From positions 6,014,001 through 6,078,000 of the forward strand of contig NZ_CP172346.1 of NCBI RefSeq assembly GCF_044336245.1: a DNA stretch of 64,000 nt, read 5' to 3'. The notes beneath the pieces were generated by a model. That model was not told the origin of the DNA. It worked only from the letters and a program-made list of their open reading frames with translations, and did no database searches. Position numbers and translations under genes: made by a program. Shown here piece after piece: positions 35,415-43,580 of this stretch (position 1 is the first letter of the stretch; each line of letters begins with the position of its first letter). The stretch comes from Schlesneria sphaerica (GTDB taxonomy: Bacteria > Planctomycetota > Planctomycetia > Planctomycetales > Planctomycetaceae).

Positions 35415-36908
35415 TCAAACGCGTGGCGTTCCGTTCTTCAGAACCCATGTATCTTTACTGCCTCCTCCTTGCGAGGAATTGACGACCAGTGATCCTTTCA
35501 CCAGCGCCACCCGGGTCAGTCCCCCGGGCAGAATGTAAACGTCTTCGCCGTAAAGAATGTAGGGACGCAAATCGACGTGACGGCCTTCCAGATGATCTCC
35601 TACGATGGTTGGCACGCGCGAAAGCGACAGCGTTGGCTGTGCGACGTAGTTACGGGGATTTGTCGAGATCAGCTCGCGATACTTCGCCAACTGCTCACTC
35701 GACGCTCGCGGACCCACAAGAATTCCATACCCGCCTGATTCGTTAGCCGGTTTAACCACCAGCTCGGCAATGTGCTCAAGCACATATTTGCGGTCGTCGT
35801 CGTTGGCGCAAAGGTATGTCGGGACGTTCGGCAACAGCATCTCTTCGCCCAGATAATACTTGATCATCTGAGGCACATAGGCGTAGACCGCCTTGTCGTC
35901 GGCGATTCCGGTCCCCGGTGCATTGGCGAGCGCCACACGGCCGGCGCGGTAGACGTCCATCAACCCCGGGACACCCAGGCACGAGTCGGGACGGAAGCAA
36001 AGTGGGTCGAGGAATTCGTCGTCGATCCGGCGGTAGATGACGTCCACACGTTCGAGGCCTCGTGTGGTCCTCATATGGACGAAACCGTTCGTCACGACAA
36101 GATCGGGACCCTGGACCAGTTCGACGCCCATTTGCTGTGCGAGAAAGCAGTGCTCGAAATAGGCTGAGTTATAAATTCCCGGGGTCAGCACGACGACGGT
36201 TGGTTCGTCCGTTGTCGGGGGGGCGATGTGCTGAAGCATCTTCAGTAACTGTTCAGGGTAGTCCTCAACTGGCATCACCGACAGCCCGTTGAATAGTTGC
36301 GGGAACGTCCGCTTCATGACCTCGCGATTTTCAAGGACATACGAAACTCCCGACGGACATCGCAGGTTGTCTTCCAGAACGTAAACCGTCCCATCCGCAT
36401 TACGGACAAGGTCGGTCCCTGTAATGTGACACCAGATTCCTCCGGGTGGGTTGAGTCCAACGCACTGCTTCAGAAAGTTCCGGCTCGAAGTGACCATGTA
36501 CTCCGGGAAAATCCCCTCTTTAACAATGGTCTGCTCGTGATAGATGTCGTCGATAAAGCGATTCAACGCGCGGATGCGCTGCTTCAACCCCGCGTCGATG
36601 AACTTCCATTCGGCTCCTTCGATGATGCGGGGGATCAGATCAAAGGGCCAGATCTTCTCGGTACCCGCTTCGTGCCCATAGACATTGAACGTGATCCCCA
36701 TATTCAGCAGGGCCTGGTCGGCGACACGCTGCCGTCGGGTCAGTTCACCGTCGGTCAGCCCCTTGAGACGCGACGCGAGCAATTCCCCCCGGGGGCGAGG
36801 CTGCCCACCCTCCAGAAACATCTCATCATAGAAACCAGCCGTATCGTAGTCGGGAAATGCGACGTCCTTCGGGACTCGATTATGCGCGGGGTCTGTGGCA
36901 GCGAGCAT
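35415..36908 (-). CDS. Circularly permuted ATP-grasp type 2 protein, stand-alone
   Basis: 497 residues with the full set of family motifs: GFYDEMFLEGGQPRP near the N terminus, MGITFNVYGHEAGTEKIWPF, VYVLEDNLRCPSGVSYVLEN carrying the likely metal-binding Glu and Asn, and the glycine-rich ATP loop VVKPANESGGYGILVG. The product is predicted to form a carboxylate-amine (amide or peptide) bond using ATP. It is the first gene of the five-gene set and is likely catalytically intact, unlike the fused paralogue. A candidate promoter lies about 64 bases upstream of the start. Confidence 0.93.
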   Translation of the reverse strand: MLAATDPAHNRVPKDVAFPDYDTAGFYDEMFLEGGQPRPRGELLASRLKGLTDGELTRRQRVADQALLNMGITFNVYGHEAGTEKIWPFDLIPRIIEGAEWKFIDAGLKQRIRALNRFIDDIYHEQTIVKEGIFPEYMVTSSRNFLKQCVGLNPPGGIWCHITGTDLVRNADGTVYVLEDNLRCPSGVSYVLENREVMKRTFPQLFNGLSVMPVEDYPEQLLKMLQHIAPPTTDEPTVVVLTPGIYNSAYFEHCFLAQQMGVELVQGPDLVVTNGFVHMRTTRGLERVDVIYRRIDDEFLDPLCFRPDSCLGVPGLMDVYRAGRVALANAPGTGIADDKAVYAYVPQMIKYYLGEEMLLPNVPTYLCANDDDRKYVLEHIAELVVKPANESGGYGILVGPRASSEQLAKYRELISTNPRNYVAQPTLSLSRVPTIVGDHLEGRHVDLRPYILYGEDVYILPGGLTRVALVKGSLVVNSSQGGGSKDTWVLKNGTPRV

Positions 36909-37341
36909 TTCTCATCTTTCGGCTGGAGACTCTAAATTGTCGTCGTTCGCCCCTGCTTTCGTTGAATCCCAATAATATCGCCTAAACTTCAGGCAGAAAC
37001 CGCTTGCCTTCGGAGCAAATCATTCGGATTCCGGGCAAATTCACCGATGCGATTTGTAGAGGCAACTGCCATGCCGCTCAATTGCGCCTGGGGTTCCATT
37101 CTTCATTGCACGAAAAATAGACTGAATGTGCTTGCAGATGGACCTTGTTAGAAGGTTGAGTTGAATAGACTCGAAGTCCCTGTTCTGTTCGTACCGGTTG
37201 AGACTCGATCAGGCGGTGCTGAGACTCACAGAAATTCGCGGTGACTTTCAGTGGGCGCGTTCCGTCTCGGCTTCATTCAACAGAACGACGTTCCGCGGCC
37301 CGGCAGAGGATGAGACGACAAACGCTGATACGCATCCAACT
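36909..37341. other. Intergenic region upstream of the amidoligase gene set
   Basis: 433 bases between the uracil-DNA glycosylase gene and the first ATP-grasp gene, with no convincing coding frame. It contains the candidate promoter and near-palindrome at 36972-36994. The rest shows nothing recognisable. Confidence 0.4.
36972..36994 (-). promoter_or_regulatory. Candidate -10 box with overlapping near-palindrome
   Basis: On the minus strand TATTAT (36972-36977) stands about 64 bases ahead of the ATP-grasp start codon. Just upstream is GCCTGAAGTTTAGGC (36980-36994), a near-perfect palindrome in the spacer position. No good -35 hexamer is seen, which would fit an activator- or repressor-controlled promoter. 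This is a visual call only. Confidence 0.3.
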
Positions 37342-38310
37342 TTACTTCTTCATGAGATCGATTCCCATATCGAGAAACAACATTTTCATGTCGTCCCAGA
37401 CGTCTTTCTTGGCTGCGGGATTGCGCATCAGATACGAAGGATGGTAAGTGCAGATCACCTTCGCGTTGCCGTACGTGAAAAATCGCTTTCGCAGCTTTCC
37501 AATCGCTTCGGTCGAGCGAAGCAGGTTTTGCGCGGCGCAGGCGCCCCAGCAGACAATGTATTCGGGATTCACATGCGCGATCTGCCCGTCGAGGTATTCG
37601 CGGCAGTTGGCCGCTTCGTCAGGAGCGGGAAGTCGGTTCCCCGGGGGGCGACATCGAAGTACGTTGCAGATGTAAATGTCTTCGCGGCGAAGCCGACAGG
37701 CCTTAATAATATCGTTCAGCAACTGCCCTGATTTTCCGACAAAGGGCTCACCCTGAGCATCCTCATCCGCCCCGGGGGCCTCGCCGACGAACAGAATCCT
37801 GGCCTGGGGATTCCCGACTCCGAACACGGTTTGCGTCCGGGTACTGGCCAGTTCATGGCAACGAGTACAATTTTTGACACGTTCAGCCAGCGCCGCCAGA
37901 CCCGCGACCCGCTCGGCGAGCGGCAGGTTCAAAGGCTTAAACGGTTCGTGGACAATGGGAAACAAGCTGCTGTCCGGACTCTTTTTCGCACTCACGTCAG
38001 GGACGGCAGAGCGACCCGGCTGTGCGAGTACTTCTGAGAGCAACGTGGGTCCGCCATGTGTCGCGCCCGCTAAATTCGAGGTCGCCTGAATCAGCGGGGA
38101 CTTGGCCACAGTGCTGCTGGTCCCTGCGCGAGGCTGGGAAGTCACATCCGACGCCTGAGACTGAGGCGGAGAGCCACCCGGTGCGACGGGGGGGTCAGGA
38201 ACGACGGGGTCGATTCGACTCCAATGCGTCAGTCCAGCCCGGCGAAATCCCTGCAGCTGTTGAATGACGGCCCGCCTGAGTTCGTCAGAATCGATATCCG
38301 GTGTTTCCAT
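37342..38310 (-). CDS. Family 4 uracil-DNA glycosylase (Fe-S type)
   Basis: About 322 residues. The C-terminal 190 residues form the glycosylase: the CTRC pair (about Cys148, Cys151), FVGEAPGADEDAQGEPFVG (motif A), NVLRCRPPGNR with a third cysteine, a fourth cysteine in AANCREYL, and YHPSYLMR (motif B). Four cysteines fit a 4Fe-4S cluster. The enzyme removes uracil from DNA in base-excision repair. The first 130 residues are rich in Pro, Ser and Gly and look disordered; family members usually lack such a long extension. A TTG at 38316, 9 bases after AGGAA, is an alternative start two codons upstream of this ATG. Confidence 0.92.
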   Translation of the reverse strand: METPDIDSDELRRAVIQQLQGFRRAGLTHWSRIDPVVPDPPVAPGGSPPQSQASDVTSQPRAGTSSTVAKSPLIQATSNLAGATHGGPTLLSEVLAQPGRSAVPDVSAKKSPDSSLFPIVHEPFKPLNLPLAERVAGLAALAERVKNCTRCHELASTRTQTVFGVGNPQARILFVGEAPGADEDAQGEPFVGKSGQLLNDIIKACRLRREDIYICNVLRCRPPGNRLPAPDEAANCREYLDGQIAHVNPEYIVCWGACAAQNLLRSTEAIGKLRKRFFTYGNAKVICTYHPSYLMRNPAAKKDVWDDMKMLFLDMGIDLMKK

Positions 38311-38875
38311 CGTCAACGCTAATATTTCCTGAACGAAACTTGCGGGGCCTCGTCTCCACTGGCCATCGACCCAGATCAGACGCGAGGGCCATCCCCTGCC
38401 CCGGTTCGGGGTCCGAGGGTAGTGTGACGAATGGCTCCTCAGCCTGCCAGCCTTTACGGGCTTTTAGAACCCGTGACACGACGCTCGTCCGGGGTAGAAG
38501 GTGCTCTGCACCGGGAGGGAGGCTGACCCGAGGGCTCGTTAACGAAGGTTGGCTGTGGTCGGAAAGTCGTCAGAGTGTCCCTGTCACGCCATGACAGGAC
38601 GGTGGTCGCACAAATTCGAGCTCGTTGCAGAGGTTCGTCAACGAGATCGAAGTCCGGTGCATGTAGCGCACCCCCGAGCGGTCGATCTGGCCGTGGCTTA
38701 TGAGTGGTCGGTATGGTGACGCAACTCGGGATCAGGCGCCGGATTCCCGGTGTCCCGTGATTCTTCAAATCTGCAGACACTGTTCGGACGCGGCAGGCGA
38801 GTCGCCAGGCAGGACGTCGGTGATCTGACAATGACCTGACGCCCGGCTTGTGCGAACAGTCCCGTCTTCCTCGGC
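38311..38875. other. Intergenic region, no gene seen
   Basis: 565 bases between the DUF6496 gene and the uracil-DNA glycosylase gene. Frames crossing it are low-quality and rich in rare combinations, with no family features. No hairpin terminator or promoter stands out. Confidence 0.35.
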
Positions 38876-39094
38876 TCAGGAGGATTTTTTCTTGCTGGGC
38901 GTTTTCTTCTTGGCAGACTTCGTCGCGGGGACTTTTCCTCCCTCTTTTCTCGCTTCCGACAATCCAATCGCGATCGCCTGTTTTCGGCTCGTTACCTTCT
39001 TGCCGCTTTTCCCGCTGCGAAGCTTGCCTGTCTTCATCTCGTGGACTGCTTTTTTGACCTTCTTTTGTGCGAGAGCACCATATTTTTTGGCCAT
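38876..39094 (-). CDS. Small basic DUF6496-type protein
   Basis: 72 residues starting MAKKYGALAQKKVKKAVHEM, then KSGKKVTSRKQAIAIGLSEA and a Lys/Ser/Thr-rich tail ending KKKSS. This matches the small conserved DUF6496 family found across many bacteria. About one third of the residues are Lys or Arg, so nucleic-acid binding is plausible but unproven. It stands alone, with gaps of 565 and 378 bases on either side. The start follows AGGAGTTCTCTCG. Confidence 0.85.
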   Translation of the reverse strand: MAKKYGALAQKKVKKAVHEMKTGKLRSGKSGKKVTSRKQAIAIGLSEARKEGGKVPATKSAKKKTPSKKKSS

Positions 39095-39472
39095 CGAGAG
39101 AACTCCTGACTAGCACCTGGGAAGATGTACTGTCCGTTGATCCCGCAATTGGCGCGCCACCGGTTTGGAGCTTTCTCAAAGCTTGGTGGCAAGGACGACC
39201 AGAATCACTTCGGTGCTTCGTCTTGTTCGCGTGAGTGCTCTACTCCGGCATTCGCTTTAAGGTCACCCGGCTTGAGACGAACCCGATCGGATCTCGCGTG
39301 ATTGGCCCCCCTGCGAGGGGTGAGGGGAGACATCGTGGCCCCCTTAGAGGAAATGGAGTCCCTCTTGCAGTAATTGCCGGTTTTGGCCTACAAACCCGGC
39401 TACTGGCGCTGGATGCGATGTTTTGTCTATTCGCTTCAGCTGAGTTTTCGGTCTCTCAAGGGATGGAGAGCC
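39095..39472. other. Intergenic region between divergent genes, no gene seen
   Basis: 378 bases upstream of both the DUF6496 gene (-) and the thioredoxin-fold lipoprotein gene (+). It should hold both promoters. An open frame extends the lipoprotein gene back to 39374 but encodes no recognisable sequence. Confidence 0.35.
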
Positions 39473-40897
39473 ATGCGATTTCTACTTCGAGGTTGGGTTT
39501 TTGGTTTCGTCTCGCTGAGCGTAATGCTGACCGGCTGTGGTACGGCTTCGACTCCGGTTGCTGACACGAATGCGGATGATCCGCTGATGGCTTCCCGGAT
39601 GAATGAGGAAGACGGAGCTTTACTGCTGGCGGTTCCCGGTCCTGACGGTAAGGGAGCTGATAAGAAAGGGAAGGTCTCGCAGGCTGCTGCCAAAGCAGGA
39701 GCCAATCTGGTTCCAAAGGCTCTGGGCGGGAAACGACCAGGTACCTTGCCCGACGAAGATCACGCAGCACGAAAAGTCGCTGATAAAGGCTCTCCCGAGT
39801 GGCTGCTGAGCGAAATTCAGCGGGTCCGCTTGTTGCCACTTCCTCACGAAGATGACGATGACAACGAATCGGAAGACTTCGAAGAAGACGAACAACCCCT
39901 GACACCCGAGCAGGAAAAGAAGCTGGCTCAGGCGATTGAGCACAGCAAGGGGATTCGCCGCGAGCGGAATCTGCAGGTCATCAAGTTGGCCGAAGAGTGT
40001 CTTCAGAAGACCAGCAAGAACCCAGAACAGGAACCGCTGTTCTGCGCCGCCGTGCATCATCTGCTCGACGCCCGCCTGCAACTCGCGCTTCAGGGGGACA
40101 AGGAAAGCATTGAATCGCTCTATGAAGCGGAAAGCCTGTTCTTCGAGCGGAATCCCAAATCGGAATCCGCGTCCGAAGCCGCACTCACGCTGGTCAATCT
40201 GGCACACGCCAACGCCCTTCGCTACGGCACGAAAGAGCCTCGCTGGCTGACCGAATTTTCCAAGCGTGCACAGGTTTACGCCACGCGGTTCCCGGACGAA
40301 CAACCCCGATCTGTTCCTCTGTTGATGGCCGCCGCACGCAGCTGTGAGAACAATGGACAACTGGAAGAGGCACGCACCTGTTACGGTCTGCTCACCTCGA
40401 AATTTGCTCAATCACCGCAGGGGCAGCAGGCCGAAGGAGTCCTGCGACGGATGCAGTTGACCGGAAATGAGCTTGAGCTGAGTGCTCCTGGCATCGACGG
40501 CAGCGACATCGATCTGAAAGCCTACAAGGGAAAGATGGTTCTGGTCGTGTTCTGGGCGTCCAACGCTCAGCCGTTTGTTCAGCAGCTTCCCAAGATTCAG
40601 GAAGTGACCGCCAAGTACAAGAAGGCCTGCACCGTGGTGGGGGTCAATCTGGATCTGGAAGAAAGCGCTGTCGAATCGTTCGTCGAAAAGACGAACCTCG
40701 ACTGGCAGCAGATCTTCTTCCCCAGCAAGTCACAACGAGGCTGGAATTCACCTGTTGCAGTCTATTACGGAGTGAACTCGCTCCCCACGATGTGGCTGGT
40801 TGATCCTACTGGAGTTGTCGCGGAGACGAACCTGGATGCTTCGAACCTCGAAGCCAAGTTGCGGGAAGTCTACACCGCGTTCTCGAAGAAGAAGTAA
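39473..40897 (+). CDS. Lipoprotein with TPR-like helices and a cysteine-less thioredoxin-fold domain
   Basis: About 474 residues. The N terminus MRFLLRGWVFGFVSLSVML leads to a lipobox LTGC, so the mature protein is lipid-anchored. The middle (about residues 160-330) is helical with TPR-like periodicity (ARSCENNGQLEEARTCYGLL). The C-terminal 140 residues form a TlpA/AhpC-like thioredoxin fold (MVLVVFWASNAQPFVQQLPK, then VNSLPTMWLVDPTGVV with the cis-Pro region). The WCxxC position reads Asn-Ala-Gln-Pro-Phe (364-368), so both redox cysteines are absent. It is probably a binding or scaffold protein rather than an oxidoreductase. GGAGAG precedes the ATG. An Asp/Glu-rich stretch lies near residues 125-145. 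Confidence 0.87.
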   Translation: MRFLLRGWVFGFVSLSVMLTGCGTASTPVADTNADDPLMASRMNEEDGALLLAVPGPDGKGADKKGKVSQAAAKAGANLVPKALGGKRPGTLPDEDHAARKVADKGSPEWLLSEIQRVRLLPLPHEDDDDNESEDFEEDEQPLTPEQEKKLAQAIEHSKGIRRERNLQVIKLAEECLQKTSKNPEQEPLFCAAVHHLLDARLQLALQGDKESIESLYEAESLFFERNPKSESASEAALTLVNLAHANALRYGTKEPRWLTEFSKRAQVYATRFPDEQPRSVPLLMAAARSCENNGQLEEARTCYGLLTSKFAQSPQGQQAEGVLRRMQLTGNELELSAPGIDGSDIDLKAYKGKMVLVVFWASNAQPFVQQLPKIQEVTAKYKKACTVVGVNLDLEESAVESFVEKTNLDWQQIFFPSKSQRGWNSPVAVYYGVNSLPTMWLVDPTGVVAETNLDASNLEAKLREVYTAFSKKK

Positions 40898-41038
40898 GGC
40901 CTGACACAATTCCCGTCGGCCAGTATCAGCGACTGCGACGAGACAGTCTTTCCGCTGCTCCCCTGAAGCAGATGGAAATCGGGTCTCGTTGTTGTCGCTG
41001 ATCTTCTTTCTGGTTCGTTCATCATCGAGCCACCAGCG

Positions 41039-42745
41039 CTATTCTGCCGAGGCGAGTGCTTTGGCTTCTGCCGTCGACAACGCCCGATTATAGAGTCGAA
41101 CGTGACGAAGGCGACCGCGGAAGTGGTCATTCGGTCCGACCCCGATTTTCAGCGGTTGCTCGGTCGTCAGGTTGTAGTCGGCGGCGTCAAATTCTGTGGA
41201 ACTCGATTTCAGCTCACCATCGACGAAGAGATCCAGCTTTCCGCCTGTCTTGACGGCCGCCACGTGGTGCCAGCCAGTCGGAAATTCCTCGTCCCAGGTC
41301 GTCAGCTTCCCAATTTCACAAGAGCTGACCCGGCCGTTAGGTAAGGTGCTGCAGAAAAGCTGACCCTGATACTCGGCCATAGTCCAGGCACGGCGATACT
41401 TGACGTCTGGTGTGGTGTCCAGTTGCGTAATTCGCTGCCATTCTGTTCCACCATTGTATTGGTAGATCTCGGCGAGCGGCAGGGTCCCTGCAACCAGGCG
41501 GCCGTTGTGAACCAGCATCCCCATCACTTCGAGCTCTTCGCCCAGACGGCCGACATCGGTCCAGTTGTTCGCGTCTTCAAAGCGGTAGACGCGGCCGCTG
41601 GGCCACGTTCCCACGTAAAGCCGCCCCTGATAAACGGCGAAGGAGTATGTCTGGGTGTTCTCGCCCGGCTTGCCGACTTCTCCCAGATCAGACCAGGTCT
41701 TGCCATCAAACCGGTAAACATGTCCGTTGTCGTAGCTGGAGGCATACAGATGACCGTTGTAGACCGCCATCGCCTCGACGCGTTTACCGTCGGGGACGTC
41801 GATCTCGTTCCAGTCGCCTGTCTCTGATCGCAGGAAAAATCCGGCGGGCTTGTAGAGCGATCCCGCATACTGTCGTCCCTGAAATGTCACCAGGCCAGAG
41901 ACGGCTTCGATGCGATCGGGCTGACCGGGCAGCTTCAATGTGCCACATTCGACCCAGTTCGTTCCTCCCGCGTAGCGGAAGATCTGCCCCCCCAGATGCT
42001 GATTGGGCGATTCGGAAAGTGCCGAACCGGCGACCCGGTACTTTCCCGTGCCCACGTAAAGCTCTCCGCCAAAAGAAGCCATGGCTGTGATCGCGTTGCT
42101 CGGCGAGGGGCTTCCGCAATCAATCCAGGTTGTTCCATGTGCATACATGGCGACTCGTCCCGATTGTCCCTCCCCTGGTTCGCATGTTCCCGCGAACAGA
42201 CGACCACGGTGGGTGATCAGGCCAAATGACAGTAGTGATTCCTTACCGGGTTTTCCTGCATCGCGCCAGCCGGACGATTTGTCGTTATCGATGCCGAACT
42301 GAAGCTGACGGAAATTGGCCTGATTCAAGGTGACGCCGGTATTTGTCTTCAGCGCCACATGAAAGCCGCGACGCGACGCGGGGTCATATTGACTGAGGAT
42401 GTCTCCCGGGATGTCATCCGTTGAGCCATCGGTCCAGACCCAGGCGGCAACGGAAAAGTCCTTGCTACCGAGAGCGGAATTCTTGTTCGCAGGAATTTCG
42501 AGATATGACTTCTGTCCGTCGAACGAGGCGCCCTGCGCGTTGTGGTCCGCTGCCGGATCGTTCCAGGTCACGCCGTTAACTCGCCCGTCGAGTCCATTAC
42601 CGGAGATGTCAATCGCGTTTTTCACCAGTGGCCAGTGTCCGACCAGACCTTTATCGAGAGCTGGTTTGTCGTCAGCAGAAGCCAGCGTCGGCGCCAGACC
42701 ATGGCAAAGAAATAGCGCAAAAATAACGGTCGACGTTACTCGCAT
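41039..42745 (-). CDS. Secreted LamG-type protein with an inserted beta-propeller
   Basis: 568 residues with a signal peptide (STVIFALFLCHGLAPTLASA). Residues 30-150 look like the first half of a LamG/concanavalin-A-like domain (GLVGHWPLVKNAIDISGNGL). Residues 155-470 hold repeated blade-like units with a recurring small motif (GGELYVGTGKYR, NGHLYASSYDNG, QGRLYVGTWPSG, NGRLVAGTLPLA). The last 95 residues complete a LamG domain (GWHHVAAVKTGGKLDLFVDG, then RGRLRHVRLYNRALSTAEAK). It would act outside the cytoplasm, probably in carbohydrate binding. It is a single gene with no obvious operon partner. Confidence 0.85.
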   Translation of the reverse strand: MRVTSTVIFALFLCHGLAPTLASADDKPALDKGLVGHWPLVKNAIDISGNGLDGRVNGVTWNDPAADHNAQGASFDGQKSYLEIPANKNSALGSKDFSVAAWVWTDGSTDDIPGDILSQYDPASRRGFHVALKTNTGVTLNQANFRQLQFGIDNDKSSGWRDAGKPGKESLLSFGLITHRGRLFAGTCEPGEGQSGRVAMYAHGTTWIDCGSPSPSNAITAMASFGGELYVGTGKYRVAGSALSESPNQHLGGQIFRYAGGTNWVECGTLKLPGQPDRIEAVSGLVTFQGRQYAGSLYKPAGFFLRSETGDWNEIDVPDGKRVEAMAVYNGHLYASSYDNGHVYRFDGKTWSDLGEVGKPGENTQTYSFAVYQGRLYVGTWPSGRVYRFEDANNWTDVGRLGEELEVMGMLVHNGRLVAGTLPLAEIYQYNGGTEWQRITQLDTTPDVKYRRAWTMAEYQGQLFCSTLPNGRVSSCEIGKLTTWDEEFPTGWHHVAAVKTGGKLDLFVDGELKSSSTEFDAADYNLTTEQPLKIGVGPNDHFRGRLRHVRLYNRALSTAEAKALASAE

Positions 42746-42792
42746 GTTCGCATGTTCCTCGTTGGTGACCGATGTCAGGCTATGAACTGTGG

Positions 42793-43305
42793 TTACTGAC
42801 TCGACTGGCGACGTGATTCGCGCTTACGGATTGTGACGTACATCAATCCCAGCAGCAACACATCAATGTGAGACAATGTATCGTCCGCGCTGACTTCCCA
42901 GTTGCGGGACCACCAGTTGGCAGGCCCTACAGTCGCGAGGATCCTGGTCCCTTGCCGTAGAACGTATCCACGAACGAACCAGCCAGCACGTTCCAGTACG
43001 GCGGGGCCACACTTCAGCTCCATTTCCCAGTGAGTGAGGAAGAAACCCACGAGCGTCGCGGAACCAAGTTCGGTCCCCAAATCGTCAGTCAGCACGTAGC
43101 GGCTCTTCAGCCAGGAGGGGCGGACAAGCTTGATGGACCTGTCTGACAAAGGGAGATGCAAGTTCTCGCGGAACCATTCGCCCGTCACCACGCCCAACAC
43201 AGTCCCATCGAGAATTAACTCGAACGAGGATGTGAACCAACCCGTTGCACGACCTTCCAGACGCATCAGACAACTCTTCTTTCCCGGTACCAGCACCGAT
43301 GTCAT
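42793..43305 (-). CDS. Protein of unknown function, possible tubby/LURP-one-like fold
   Basis: 170 residues, no signal peptide. The chain is mostly short beta-strand-like segments with alternating hydrophobic residues (FELILDGTVLGVVTGE, SRYVLTDDLGTELGSAT). It ends with a hydrophobic helix (HIDVLLLGLMYVTIRKRESR). That order, a barrel followed by a C-terminal hydrophobic helix, recalls the tubby-like/LURP-one/scramblase superfamily, but no diagnostic motif was found. The fold is a guess. It lies 47 bases upstream of the LamG gene on the same strand, and the two may be cotranscribed. Confidence 0.7.
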   Translation of the reverse strand: MTSVLVPGKKSCLMRLEGRATGWFTSSFELILDGTVLGVVTGEWFRENLHLPLSDRSIKLVRPSWLKSRYVLTDDLGTELGSATLVGFFLTHWEMELKCGPAVLERAGWFVRGYVLRQGTRILATVGPANWWSRNWEVSADDTLSHIDVLLLGLMYVTIRKRESRRQSSQ

Positions 43306-43513
43306 TAAGGAGTTTATGATCCAATGGAATCAGAGACAGCATCGCATGAAACTCGATGATACCCGTCGTGGAGTTTTCTCCGTCAGGAACTCGTGAAGTG
43401 GGCGTCAAACTCCCTTGGATGAGACGTGGTGAGATGCCGCCAACACTGACGACTGATCTCAATCGGCCACCTGCCGCTCCATGCCCAACTTCGTCTCGAA
43501 GATAACCCAACGA

Positions 43514-43550
43514 AAAGGCCGGTCAGAATGATCCATTCCGACCGGCCTTT
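43514..43550 (-). terminator. Bidirectional terminator hairpin after the 742-residue gene
   Basis: Arms AAAGGCCGGTC and GACCGGCCTTT are perfect. The loop region adds GAAT/ATTC pairing after one mismatch. The minus strand ends in TTTTCG. It lies 31 bases past the stop of the gene at 43581-45809. Confidence 0.75.
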
Positions 43551-43580
43551 CGAGATTTGATTGCAAGATCATCAGAGGGA

